Shown piece after piece: positions 21,107-32,928 of a stretch of DNA of 64,000 bases. The position numbers were made by a program, and so were the translations under genes. The notes under the pieces were generated by a model. That model ran no database searches and was not told the origin of the DNA. It saw nothing but the letters and a program-made list of their open reading frames with translations. How positions within the stretch are numbered: the first letter of the stretch is position 1; each line of letters begins with the position of its first letter. Origin of the DNA: Blepharisma stoltei (lineage: Eukaryota > Ciliophora > Heterotrichea > Heterotrichida > Blepharismidae); contig CAJZBQ010000035.1 of the NCBI GenBank assembly GCA_914767885.1, positions 806,001 through 870,000 on the forward strand, given 5' to 3'.

Positions 21107-22819
21107 ATGAGAGAAGTTATATCGCTTCATATCGGGCAAGCAGGAATCCAAATCGGAAATGCTTGCTGAGAACTTTACTGCCTTGAGCACGGCATTCAAC
21201 CAGATGGGCAATTATCAGGCGACAAAGATATAGGAGAAGATGATGCTTTTAACTTACTTATTAGCTTTAAGTTTTAAAGCCTATATGTCACGATGCTTTA
21301 CACGCTTTAACCGATAAAAGTCTTTATAGGGCACACCAGGACTAAACCAGGCATAATTTTGATTACTAATGCAAATTTCATCCATCTAATCTCAGCACCT
21401 AAGAAAACTATCCTTCCGTTTGTGGGCAGAATCAATTTGAATCAGTCTGGCACTCTAAAAGTCTATTCTGAGCCACCTACAGTTTGCAGCATACATCAAA
21501 AAATTTCATTTCCTTTTAATGGCCATTCAGTGTAAAGCGCTACTGAGCTATAAAACTTAATCTTTTCTGGATAATTTGTTAAGCGAAGCCAACCTCATAA
21601 TTAAAATTGTTAAGAAGAGGAATTTCTGTTTGGGAGAGCATAAAATTCCGATGGCTCTATATTTAAATTATGATGAACTTTTAAGACTTTTTTTAGCGAA
21701 ACTAACGCTGGCAAGTTCGTTCCTCGCACTGTCTTCTTTGACTCTGAGTCAGCTGTTATTGATAAAGTCAGAACAGGTGCCTATAATCAGCTATTTAACC
21801 CTGAGCAGCTCATTTCTGGAAAAGAAGACACTTCTAGCATCTATTATCGTGGGAGGTGAAACTTGGAGCGTGATTTGGAAGACCTTTGCATGGACAGGAT
21901 TAGAAAACTCGCAGATAATTGTGAGAGTCTTCAAGGTTTCTTACTTTTCCACTCAGTTGGCGGAGGTACAGGCTCAGGCTTTGGAATGCGTCTCCTTTGA
22001 AATCTTCGACGTGATTATTGCAAGAAACCAAGAATTGGCTTCTATGTTTACCCATCTCCTCAAATCTCAGTTTCTTCTGTCGAGCCATACAATGCAGTTT
22101 TATCGACTCATTCTATTATTAATGATACTGAGGCTGCTGTTGTTCTTGATAACGAAGCTATTTATGATATCTGCGCAAAACAACTTAATATAGAGCAAAT
22201 AACGTATACTAATTTGAATAGAATTATTGCCCAGGTTATTTCTTCTCTGACTGCTTCACTCAGATTTGACAGTTCCTTGAACGTTGATATTACTGAATTT
22301 CAAACTAACCTGATTCCATACCCAAGAATTAAATTTTTGCTCTCTTCTTATGCTCCAATTATTTCAGCTGAGAAAACTTACCATGAGCAACTCTCTGTGG
22401 CAGAAATTACTAATAGTGCTTTTGAGCCCGCTTCTATGATGGCTAAGTGTGACCCTAGAACTGGGAAATATATAGCCTGCTGCATGATGTATAGGGGAGA
22501 TGTAACTCCAAAAGAAGTTAATGCGGCTGTTGCTACTATTAAGACCAAGAGTACAGTTCAATTTGTTGATTGGTGTCCAACTGGATTCAAATGTGGAATT
22601 AATTATCAGCCGCCAGCTTCTGTGAAGGAGGATGACTTAGCTAAAATAACGAGAGCTGCTTGTATGATAAGTAACTCAACTGCTATTTCTGAAGTTTTCT
22701 CTAGGATTAGCCATGAGTTCGATTTAATGTGGTATAAAAGAGCTTTCATTCATTGGTATGCCGCAGAATCTAGTCATTCGAGAGATTTCTATGAATCAAG
22801 AGAAGTTTATTTGTGGTAG
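21107..22819 (+). CDS. Divergent alpha-tubulin, copy 1 (tail lost)
   Basis: After removing the 432-nt IES at 21250-21683 the frame runs for 427 codons with TGA as Trp. Landmarks: [30 protein letters not shown], the GTP-binding [44 protein letters not shown] and [19 protein letters not shown]. It is divergent: canonical ARGHYTIG is replaced by YRGRWNLER, and it ends at VYLW with TAG. The acidic C-terminal tail coding sequence of copy 2 is still present just downstream (starting near 22827) but out of frame, so this copy has lost its tail or is decaying. Confidence 0.85.
21250..21683. mobile_element. IES in tubulin copy 1, absent from copy 2
   Basis: TA-bounded, 432 nt excised, between GATGATGCTTT and AGACTTTTTTTAGCG. 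Copy 2 shows the uninterrupted junction at 24371-24390, which gives a natural empty site. Terminal inverted repeats are weak. Confidence 0.92.
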
Positions 22820-24237
22820 CTTATCTCATGGAAGATTATGAAATAACTGGCGCTGAAACTATGGAGATTGAAGAAGAAGAGGGTTTGTAGCTGCATACCC
22901 TTCATTTTATAAGTCTTTAGTCATAATAAATATCACACAGCAATTTATAAATTTCAATATTATAAAGTGAAGATTTATCAATATATGCCATGCTTTATCT
23001 ATTATCTCAGGTGTAAGCTTTTTAATTTTTTTTTTACTTTATTTTTTAGTGCTAGTATGCGTTGTTTTTAATTAAAAAAGATAACATTGTGTGAGTTTAA
23101 TTAAAAACTCAAATTATAGTCTCAAAATTACAATTAAAATTGTCAATTTGCAGGAAGATGGAGATCACTTAATAGAGCTATTTTTATTCAGCTTTGATTC
23201 ATGTTCTACTTGCACTGCTCATCCTATTTCCCTTGAATGTGCTAATTTAATCGTCCAAGATGGAAATTTCTGCAGGTTTGACTAGAAATCAGTTGTTTTT
23301 ATTTTAAATTATTATTCATATAAAAAGCGTTTTTGATCGGCATTCAATAATATATGGATAATACGATTATAGTAAACAGCGATGTGTAAGCTAAACTCGT
23401 ACCTCAAGCAATCTTTCAAATGGCAAGACGACTTATCAGTAAATACTTTCTAGAGCTCATAATAAATTCTTTATGCATTAGTTATTAGAAAGCTCGTAAA
23501 ATAGCGAGTGCACCTATTTCGCTTGAGATATTCTACTGAAGTTCTATTAAATTAATATTGAATTTGCTAATTGATGAATTACCATATTCCAAGTATAATA
23601 TTTGTTTTGCAATCATATCGCTCAAATATAAAAGATATTTCTTCTTTTATTTAAAAGTAGTATATAAATTGGAAAATTGGAATTTTGTTTATTCAGGAAA
23701 TAATTTACTTGGGAAAAATTTATATGTCGATATAAAGATTTATGCTTGTATATTTAATATGATTATCGATGATGTCCTCAATTTTTAATTTAAAAGCATC
23801 AAATTAATTGAATTCTGCTCAATTTATTCTATTACTTATTTTAAATATATTCAGCATCAATAGCCACCCTTCCCGCATGAAACAGCTTTATTCAAATTAT
23901 ATAGGGTTTTGGCCCTCAACAGCCGATAAGGGCAGATAATTCCGCAGGGAATTATTTGCTCTTATCGGGCTATTGAGGGTCAAACCCTATATTTGTTAGC
24001 TGCTTAGTTTTTCCTAATAAGAGACACAAAATCTTCGTTGTCGAATGCTCATTTTTTAATTAAAGCATCTTTTAAAACACAATAATAGTCTGAGTAAAAT
24101 ATTGCTTGGGCTATTCCTAATCTTCCCTAAATAACTAGTAAATTTTTTATTCTGTAGCAAACCTATTCTTCGAATAGTAAATCAGGATTATCTGCTAACA
24201 GTAATATGGTGGCAATTTGGAATTAAATAGGAGTAAT
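22820..24237. other. Intergenic between tubulin copies
   Basis: The first part includes the orphaned tubulin tail sequence. Duplication unit 2 begins near 23340 and repeats the sequence upstream of copy 1. It carries a copy-specific palindrome at 23900-23990. Small open frames here have no supported function. Confidence 0.65.
23900..23990. mobile_element. 91-nt palindromic insertion, only in duplication unit 2
   Basis: A near-perfect hairpin from TATAGGGTTT to AAACCCTATA with inner arms GCAGATAATTCC and GGGAATTATTTGC. Unit 1 has the uninterrupted TTATATTTGTT at the same place (about 20773). It is TA-bounded, consistent with an IES or minimal MITE. Confidence 0.82.
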
Positions 24238-25672
24238 ATGAGAGAAGTTATATCGCTTCATATCGGGCAAGCAGGAATCCAAATCGGAAATGCTTGCTGA
24301 GAACTTTACTGCCTTGAGCACGGCATTCAACCAGATGGGCAATTATCAGGCGACAAAGATATAGGAGAAGATGATGCTTTTAAGACTTTTTTTAGCGAAA
24401 CTAACGCTGGCAAGTTCGTTCCTCGCACTGTCTTCTTTGACTCTGAGTCAGCTGTTATTGATAAAGTCAGAACAGGTGCCTATAATCAGCTATTTAACCC
24501 TGAGCAGCTCATTTCTGGAAAAGAAGACACTTCTAGCATCTATTATCGTGGGAGGTGAAACTTGGAGCGTGATTTGGAAGACCTTTGCATGGACAGGATT
24601 AGAAAACTCGCAGATAATTGTGAGAGTCTTCAAGGTTTCTTACTTTTCCACTCAGTTGGCGGAGGTACAGGCTCAGGCTTTGGAATGCGTCTCCTTTGAA
24701 ATCTTCGACGCGATTATGGCAAGAAACCAAGAATTGGCTTCTATGTCTACCCATCTCCTCAAATCTCAGTTTCATCTGTTGAGCCATACAATGCTGTTTT
24801 ATCGACTCATTCTATTATTAGTGAAATTGAGGCTACTGTTGTTCTTGATAACGAAGCTATTTATGATATCTGCGCAAAACAACTTAATATAGAGCAAATA
24901 ACGTATAATAATTTGAATAGAATTATTGCCCAAGTCATTTCTTCTCTGACTGCTTCACTCAGATTTGACAGTTCCTTGAACGTTGATGTTACTGAATTTC
25001 AGACTAACTTGGTTCCATACCCAAGAATTAGCTTCTTGCTTTCTTCTTATGCTCCAATTATTTCAGCTGAGAAAACTTACCATGAGCAACTCTCTGTGGC
25101 AGAAATTACCAATAGTGCTTTTGAGCCCGCTTCTATGATGGCTAAGTGTGACCCTAGAACTGGGAAATATATAGCCTGCTGCATGATGTATAGGGGAGAT
25201 GTAACTCCAAAAGAAGTCAATGCAGCTGTTGCTACCATTAAGACCAAGAGTACAGTTCAATTTGTTGATTGGTGTCCAACTGGATTCAAATGTGGAATTA
25301 ATTATCAGCCGCCAGCTGCTGTTAAGGATGATGACTTAGCTAAAATAATGAGAGCTGCTTGTATGATCAGTAACTCAACTGCTATTTCTGAAGTTTTCTC
25401 TAGGATTAGCCATGAGTTCGATTTAATGTTCGCTAAAAGAGCTTTCGTCCATTGGTATTCCTATGAAAATATGTCAAGCAGAGATTTCACAGAAGCAAGA
25501 GAAGATTTATGGAAATTATAATATATAGAAATTTTTTAATAATTGAAATAATTATAATTGTATAGTATCATAAGATATATTTAAGAAATAGAAGATAGCT
25601 TGCCTCATGGAAGATTATGAAATAACTGGAGCTGAAACTATGGAGATTGAAGGGGAAGAAGAGAGTTGGTAG
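24238..25672 (+). CDS. Divergent alpha-tubulin, copy 2
   Basis: Alpha subunit of the tubulin dimer; 448 residues after removing an 88-nt IES near the 3' end (25508-25597). Trp is encoded by TGA at the WEL of GNACWEL and in the segments RGRWNLER and LLWNLRRDYG. Conserved features: [63 protein letters not shown] and [21 protein letters not shown] removal fuses EAREDL to [14 protein letters not shown] and an acidic tail ending EEESW, so this copy keeps a proper C-terminal tail. Lys in GDKDIGEDD sits at the acetylation-loop position. The M-loop and RGRWNLER region are unusual, so this may be a specialised isotype. Confidence 0.92.
25508..25597. other. Short IES at the tubulin copy 2 tail
   Basis: TA-bounded, 88 nt excised, AT-rich with no clear inverted repeat. 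Unedited DNA stops five codons into it (LWKL-stop). Excision restores the acidic tail. Copy 1 lacks this insert but has a disturbed sequence at the same place. Confidence 0.88.
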
Positions 25673-26615
25673 CTGCATACCCTCCATTCGATTTGTCTTT
25701 AGTCATAATAAATATCACACAGCAATTTATAAATTTCAGTATTATAAAGTGAAGATTTACCAATATATGCCATGCTTTATCTATTATTTCTGGTCTGAGC
25801 TTTTTAGTCATTTCTTTAACTTTTAGTGCTAACGCACCTTGTTTTTAATTAAATAAGATAAGACACTGTGAGCTCAACCAAAAGCTCAAATTATAGTCTT
25901 AAAAATTAAGATTAAAATGGTCATTTTGCAGGAAGATGAATCACTTAGCAGGGTAATTTTATTTAGCTTGTGGTTCATGTTCTACTTGTAATTCTAGTCC
26001 TATTTACCTTAATGTGCTAATTTAATCGTCCAATATGGAAACTTCTGCATGTTTGACTAGAAATCAGTTGCTATTATTTTAAATCAATATATATTGAAAG
26101 AGATTTAATTTATGCAAAGAAAAAGCCAACTAAATGATTTAAATCATTTAACTTAGATTTAATTTCAATGGTTTTTAAAAATTATAAAAAATTTTGCATT
26201 TATTGAAGTCTAGAAATACATATAGCTCATAAATTTTCTATTACTAGTGATAGATTATCCAATTGGAATCAATTTAAACCTGATATTTTTGTTTGATTTT
26301 TTATTTAATTTTGATTTTCCAATATTAAGAATTGAATTTGTTTTTTCTCTATTTTATTGTTATTCTTTTTTTGGTTAAAATTTGAACATTAAATATAGAA
26401 TTTAAGTTAAATAAATAATTTATAGCCTATATTCTTTGATTTGCTATCACTTTTCAAATAGAACTTAAAAAATTTAGACTACAAATAAACCTGCATAAAT
26501 TTTTTAAAAAATTTATATTCCCTATTATATCCATCATATTCCTATTTCCAGAACAGAACTAAAAATGCTTTCAAAATCCGTCAAATCCCCTTAAATCTGA
26601 TAAACCGAAATTAAA
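25673..26615. other. Intergenic, end of duplication unit 2
   Basis: The first 400 bp resemble the sequence after copy 1 (22880-23290). The rest is AT-rich. No gene is seen. Confidence 0.6.
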
Positions 26616-28366
26616 ATGTCGTACTCATCTCAGCGCCGAGCAGAGAAGAGAGTACGTAGGTGTCATCTTGGCATTGAAGTCGCTGGAGCTTACAAGCAAC
26701 TTACAATTTTCCAATGAACTTCGGTATCAGAGCTCAAACAAGAAATAGTTCGATTATTCGGAGTTCCTGCACAACAGCAGCGTTTGTTTCATGGGCACAT
26801 TGAGCTGTCAAATTCAAGACTTTTGGAAGATTATCATATTTTTGACGAGCAGCACAACAATCGAGTCATCGTTGTCGAGTTCAAACAATTCGCTGGGTCA
26901 TTCATCAGGAAATGCCCAGGCCTGATCGTCACTAATTCCTTATCTCAGCTCATCGAAGACGTAAACAGAGGCTTAGCACTTGGCTTGGCTCCAAATCTGA
27001 CTATGGACGGAACTGGTGGGACTTATTTTTTACGAAATACATATAGGGATATTCGCGCTATTTTTAAACCTTTAGACGAAGAAGCTTTTGCCCCAAATAA
27101 CCCTCGTGGACACTCAGGGAAGATGGGAAATCCAGGATTTCGAACTGGCGTCCTCTCTGGAGAAGGCGGATATAGAGAGGTAGCTGCGTATCTTTTGGAT
27201 TTTGAAGGCTTTTCAGGGGTCCCTGCAACTACACTTGTTGAAGCTCAACATGACAGTTTTTGCTACACCCCAAATAGCCATCATTTTCCTAAAAAAGGCT
27301 CCTTGCAGGAGTTTATCAAAAGTAAAGGCTGCGTCGAAGATTTTTCGCACTCTATGTTTTCTAAAGAAGAAGTCCAAAAAATCGCAATTTTAGATATAAG
27401 GATCCTGAATATGGACAGAAATGAGGCAAACATTTTATTCTTTTAAAACAAAATGTGGATATTTTATTATTAAAAACAATAGTTTTTGGTTTCATATGAA
27501 AAAGGATGGTAAAAGACAATGATTATCATTTAATTCCTATAGACCACGGCCTTTCCATTCCTGACACTTTAGATATTTCTGAATACGACCTCTGCTGGAT
27601 GTCATGGATGCAGGCTAAAAACCCGATCACTCCTAAATGTATGGATTACATACAAAGTATTGACCCTTTCTACGATATCAGCATGCTCAAAGATACTATG
27701 CCCTTCAGAGACATTTGTTTAAGAAACATGAGGATTTCTTCTACTTTGCTTAAAAAAGGTGCACATGCAGGGCTGTCTCTCTACAACATCGGCTCCATGC
27801 TATATCGCAATGGATACGACGACACTCCTTCTATTATAGAAAAAGTCTTAGAAAAAGCTTTCCAAGTCTATAAGACAATGAACAACTCATTATCAAGCCG
27901 TCTCTTTTTAGAGCACACCTTATCCCCTAGAACTACCCCACGGAAACTTCCAGGACGCCAACGTGCGTTTTCCTCATGTGAATGCCTTTTAGAGTCCTCC
28001 CAGCTCTCTCCTACTTCCCAATACTCCCCCCAAAATACTGAGACTGATGCCTCGGATACTCAATATGACGTCGTCTTAACGATTTCTGAGATGTCTTCAT
28101 CAGAAGAAGAAGACAGTGATGAAGACCTTAACCTTTCTTTTAAAGATTCAAACGGTAGAAGCCTTTCTTTGCCTTTTATCACGAAAATCAAGCCGAAGAA
28201 GACTGAAGAAAAGCCTAAAGAAATAGAGTCAGAAGCTTTCAACCAAAAACTGTTCTATTATATTGAAGCATTTATGGACCAAGCGATCCAAAAGAAGATT
28301 AAGGAAATTAGACAGTGTGAGACTCCTGAAGGAAGACATCGATCAAGCAGTTATGCGGTTGAATAA
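26616..28366 (+). CDS. Ubiquitin-like domain PI 4-kinase, gamma type
   Basis: The N-terminal 90 residues form a ubiquitin-like domain (VAGAYKQLTIFQW, LKQEIVRLFGV, FHGHIELSNSRLLEDY). A PI3/PI4-kinase-like domain of the plant PI4K-gamma type follows: GTGGTYFLRNTY (P-loop), AIFKPLDEEAFAPNNPRG (Lys), GEGGYREVAAYLLD, GVPATTLVEAQHD, and IRILNMDRNEANIL leading to LIPIDHGLSIP (catalytic and metal-binding loops). A 74-nt IES (27436-27511) falls exactly between the catalytic N and the DHG loop; removal leaves 559 codons. The Ser- and Glu-rich C-terminal tail (SSSEEEDSDEDL) is probably disordered. Some family members act as protein kinases, so the substrate is not certain. Confidence 0.9.
27436..27511. 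other. Short IES in PI4K gamma
   Basis: TA-bounded, 74 nt excised. Removal joins NEANIL to KDNDYHLIPIDHG. It is AT-rich without a strong inverted repeat. Confidence 0.88.
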
Positions 28367-28513
28367 GCAAGATTTCTCTAAAAAAATTAAAAGTAATAAT
28401 ATGGTTTTTGCTGTTTTAGGAATCTGCCATTTATTAGTTTATACTAATTTTAGTATATTTTCTTTTTTTTAAAAATAAATCAATTTATTAAAAATTATAA
28501 GAAATGGCATAAA

Positions 28514-31500
28514 ATGATTGAAGAAGATAGGAATTTTAAAGTGCTTTGCAGATTTCGCCCTTGTGTAGAACGGGTTCAGGTCCGATAATTTCACCGAAGT
28601 ATTTTCAGCCGAAAATTGGTTGAAACCTTTTGATAGTGAGACATTTGACCCAAAAAATGTTAATTTTCGACCAAATGCATTTCGATGAAATATACACTAT
28701 CAAAAATTCACTGTCATTTGGCAGGAGCCGTTTAGAACAGCCAAGCTGTATATTGCCATATCATGATGGAAAAACTGTAATTATATCGAAAAGAGACAGC
28801 ACAGATCAAGATCGAAGAGAAAGGATTTCTCCGCATGCTTTTCAAATCCAGCCTACTGATTCTTTACATGTCAGATTTGATGGAATAATACAGCAAGATG
28901 ACTCACAGAGTCAAATTTTTTCAGCGTGAATAGAAAACGCGATTAGTGATTTATTAGCGGGGAGAAGTCTGAGCTTGATAGTTTTTGGGACCTCAGGGTC
29001 TGGAAAAAGCTTTACTATGCGAGGCGGTGAAGGCAAGCGGAGAGGGCTGGTCCTCAGAAGTGCTGAAATGCTATTATCGTTAACTAAAAAAAAGGAAAAT
29101 ACATATGACGTTAAAGTATCAGTCATCGCGGTCTGTGGTGAAAGAATTTTTGACTTAATTACAAACACTCAAGACCGTAGTGAAGTCACTATCAAAAAAA
29201 TTACCGATTTGCATGCTATTTTGCATCAAGCCTTAAAACACAGAAAACAAATTGGCAAAGAACTTAAAGAAAAGCTGCATTTTATCGTTACTATGAGGGT
29301 TTATAAGCAAAACTCTTTAATTTCCCAAGGAGACTTTGTAGAGCTAGCTGCATCAGAATATGCAAAAGGCGACAAGTCTATTTCAAGTGCTTTTAATTCA
29401 CTAGCGAATATTCTGAAAAAAACTACTGGAAATTGGTATGATAATGCCCTGACTTCTTATTTAAGAAATACATTGGATGTGTATAATCCTTTTAACCCAA
29501 GCCAAGCTATTATTATATGCTGCATTTACCCAGTTCAAGAGCTTCTAAAAGACACTATCACTTTATTGAATTTTACAAGCAAAATGAGAGAAATTGCAGA
29601 GTCTAAAAGTCCTGATGAAGAAAAAAAGCCATTAATCAACCGTCTAAAGGCAAAAATTGAAGAAATTCCTGACCCTGCCAAAATGGTCACACAGAATTGG
29701 ACTCCGAGGCGCACCTCCTGATGGAGCGGCGAATCGGCACGAAGGATGGTGAAAGAATTTCGAGTGAGCAAAGTAGACAATCTCAAAGTGAAGCCTGCTG
29801 GAATAGGGGTGTTTTATTTCTCCTCTAAAGGTTTTCCTGTCCCTGCCAGATAGGCTTGACAGGTTTTGCCTACCATGTAATCTTACCTTATCGGGACCAT
29901 CGGAGCACTTTACAGTGGCTCTGCCCTGAATAGGTGATTCAGACCGAATCTTCAAGAGGCCAGCCTTCCATTTTCCTAATTTACACTCTGAAGCTGGCTT
30001 TTTTGACCTAGACAAGTAAAAAGCTCGGCATTGATGACCAAATTAATTTTAACTTTAAAGTGACCCTGCCAAGACCAGCCAGGACTTCAAAAATTCCAAA
30101 CAATTTGAAAATAATTCCCTCAAGGGGCAAATTGAAAGAATCAGAGAAAGCTGGGCTAATAAAACTGACAGATACAGCCTAAGCCCAGAGCGAAAAGAAA
30201 GGTCTACAAGTGAATCAATTAGACAGTTAGAGCAAGCCTATAATGAACTTAAATCAGAAAGGGAAAGACTCGAACTGGACCGAGAAAGAAGAATTTATCG
30301 AGAACAGTCCTTAAAAGACCAAATCGAAAAAATGGAAAATTTATTATATGAAGAAAAAGAAAGCCATTTATTGCAAATCAAGTTACTTCAAAATGCAATG
30401 GCAAGGGAAGGGAAAAATTACAATGAGCCTATGGCTACTAAAAGAGGGGAAAATGATGAAGTATTGATGAAAAATGAAGAAATCAAAAGGCTTAAAGCAC
30501 AAAATGAAGAAAATTTGTCAGCTGTGGGGCAGTATAAAGAACAATTGGCAGCTAAAAACTCAATGATTTATCACCTACAACAAATAAATAATGATTTAAG
30601 GGCGAAAGTGGAAGAATATAAGTCGAAATTTGACTTGTCAGAGGAAAGGATAAGGCTTTATAAGCAAAAACAAGAAGAAATGAGAAACACTATGATAATT
30701 ATCAGAAATAACATGGAAAAATCTAAATTAAGCTTGGAAGAAAAAGATAGGCAGCTGGAGCAGCTTAAATTTGCCATGGATTCTCCAGAAAGACTTACAA
30801 GAAGAGACAGGCTTGAAAACGCCGATCAATTTATTTCTCCTGATTTTTGTAGGCAGCTTGCAAAAGCAGAAGAAATTCACGAAAAAACAGTTTCATCACT
30901 AACAGATGACATGGAAAAATATAAAGCGACGATAAAAGACCTGAACGACAAGCTTGCATCTCTTCAGTCAGAAAACCAAAAACTATCATTTTTTGATTAA
31001 TTTATACCATTTTTCATTTAAAAATCACAATTTTTAGCTTAATTCAGCACAGAATATCATCAAAAAGCTCAAAAATTGACAAAATTGAAGAGGAGCTTCA
31101 AAATCTCCAAATCCAATATTCTTCATTAGAAAAAGAATTTTCAAGCAGAGAAGAAACTTATATTGAGCAAATTTTTAAGCTTGAAGAGCAGCTTAAATCA
31201 AACAACTCTGATGCAAGAGTTTCTGACTCAGAGTTTGAGCAGCCTCCTCCCAACCAAAACTTGCATACAAGTATGACACAACTAAGCACGCTATCTATAC
31301 AAGATGCTTTATTTACCTGTAAAAATTTGATTTCGCTATTAGAGACGCTGATGAATCCGAATCAGTCAATTAAGAAAGTAAAGGAGCTGCAAAATAGACT
31401 GGAGATTGCTAAAAAAGAAATAATGAAAGATTTGGAAAATCCAAGCAGTGACGAGGCTTTTGATGTGCAGAATATCAGAAAAGAGCTGGATAAGGCTAAG

Positions 31501-32352
31501 CTAGAAAATGCTATCTTAAAGCAGGGTAAAAATTCTGAGACTGAAAAATCAGAAGTCAGGAACACAACCATTAATAATATTTTAGAACTTGCAAAAGACC
31601 TTGAAAAGAAGCTTAAAGAAGAGCTTGAGTTTAGAAATAACATACTAGAAGCCCCAAAGTCTACGAATAAACTAGATTTGTCAAACATTGAAACAATCTC
31701 TGACATCACACATGACTATTGCAAAATTGAGTTAAAAAATATGCATAGTACAGTTGAAGAGCTAAAAGGAGAAATCGGTGAATTAATGAAAAGATTAGAA
31801 AACTGTTTAAAAGAAAACAGATCAAAAGAAGAGCACATCCAAAATTTGCTGATTTCTTCATCTGTTTTAGACTCAGAAATCCAAAATGCTATTTCAATAA
31901 TATGTGACTATGAAAACATTGTAAATGATTTAAAAAAGTTCACAAAACATGGATCGTCTACAAATAATGAAAAAGTTTTTCAAGAAAAAACTAGGGTTGA
32001 AATAGAAAATGAAGAACTTAAAGAAAGAGTTAAAAACCTAAAACAAAAACTCTATGAGGAAAGAAGCAAAAGTGATAGAGAAGTATTTAAATTTAAACAA
32101 GAAAGTGATTTATGCACTGAAAAAAATGAAAACACGTCAGCCAAGCTAGAGATTTTGCAAGTGAAATATACAAAACTGAAGCTGGACAATGACTGTCTAA
32201 AAATAAATAATAATGAGCTGATGGCTGAGATAGAAAAGCTGAAAAAGCCTAATAAAGAAGTGGATGGCAGATTAAAGAAAATGCAAATCCATATTGATCA
32301 TCTCAAAGATCTTTTAAAACCCAACGAAATTTTGGTAGAAGACATTTTTTAA
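28514..32352 (+). CDS. Kinesin-like coiled-coil protein with divergent motor
   Basis: The protein starts with NFKVLCRFRP, the first kinesin strand. The P-loop is FGTSGSGKSFTM. Switch II, usually DLAGSE, reads FVELAASE, and no clear NxxSSRSH switch I is seen, so ATP hydrolysis may be lost. Motor end: LTSYLRNTL and LNFTSKMREI. The remaining 700 residues are long coiled coils rich in Glu, Lys and Leu. Three interruptions are removed: IES 28566-28734, a retroposon-like insert 29671-30072 and IES 30984-31041. This leaves 1075 codons in one frame, with TGA as Trp in FSAWIENA. Junctions read RPCVE-QPSCILPY and EIPDPAK-TSQDFKN. Confidence 0.88.
28566..28734. other. IES in kinesin motor N-terminus
   Basis: TA-bounded, with the extended repeat TAGAAC at both ends (28566 and 28733); 167 nt excised. 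Removal turns a frame that stops after VQVR into FRPCVEQPSCILPYHDG. Short inverted ends (ACGG) are seen. Confidence 0.85.
29671..30072. mobile_element. Retroposon-like insert in the kinesin gene
   Basis: GC-rich insert flanked by the 11-bp direct repeat GACCCTGCCAA (29671-29681 and 30062-30072), which contains no TA. It includes TGGACTCCGAGG near the 5' side and TGCCAGATAGGC, and ends in TAATTTTAACTTTAAAG. The insert at 45877-46131 shares all three blocks. Exact removal (391 nt) leaves EIPDPAKTSQDFKN in frame. Confidence 0.88.
30984..31041. other. Very short IES in the kinesin coiled coil
   Basis: TA-bounded, 56 nt excised, nearly all A and T. Removal joins SENQKL to IQHRISSKSSK and keeps the coiled coil in frame. 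Confidence 0.82.
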
Positions 32353-32391
32353 ATTTTGAAGCTAATAATTATAATATCCGTATAATGTCAA

Positions 32392-32928
32392 TTACCCTAA
32401 TCTATAGCCTTGTCCAGAAAAAAATTGTTGCTCGTTTCTCTGATTATTGGAATTTTGAGCGAAATTTCAGCCTGATTCCAGCTCATATGATTGGCCTCCT
32501 CCTTGGCTGGTTAAAAATAAAGCTATTTAAAATTTACCTTTGAGCTCTTTATATGACAAAAATGTGTAATATAAGCTGACAATATAAAAAGGCAGCTTTA
32601 TTAAAATAAAGAAATAAATAAACCCAGATTCTGCTGTTATTGAGTATTGGCTAGTGAATAAGACTTCTCCACAGAAATTAATGCTAGAAAATAAGTCCAT
32701 CAGTGTCAATACAATATAAACCACACATGAGCATCAATTAGAATTTCTGATTGCAAGAAAAAGTATTAATGCTCCAATAAGCATCATAATCCCATTCCAA
32801 ACGTCTGCAAAGAATTGAAAAATAGCTAAAGTGATCTGAATTATGATGATAAGCTTGAGAATTTTGAATAGCTTGGTGGCTTCTTGAGATGGGTTTGGTC
32901 CTAGTCCAGTTGGCAAGCAGCAATTCAT
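32392..32928 (-). CDS. Four-TM membrane protein, unknown
   Basis: 173 residues after splicing a 15-nt intron (32523-32537). Four hydrophobic segments are visible: LKLIIIIQITLAIFQFF, GIMMLIGALILFLAI, VVYIVLTLMDLFSS and IYFFILIKLPFYIVSLYY. The soluble C-terminus is Gln- and Asn-rich and ends GQGYRLG. One TGA is Trp after RNSN and another in the tail. It faces the kinesin gene tail to tail with a 39-bp gap. I do not recognise the family; small tetraspan trafficking proteins are similar in layout. Confidence 0.75.
32523..32537 (-). other. 15-nt intron in the 4-TM gene
   Basis: GTAAATTTTAAATAG on the minus strand, between YKELK and ALFLTSQGGGQ. Splicing removes an in-frame TAA. Confidence 0.88.

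Noticed and set aside
28514-32352. Kinesin, PKG, CDPK and tubulin copy 2 as pseudogenes because of stops and frame changes
   Set aside because: All breaks vanish when TA-bounded segments, the repeat-flanked insert, 15-nt introns and TGA=Trp are taken into account, and codon counts are then exact multiples of three.
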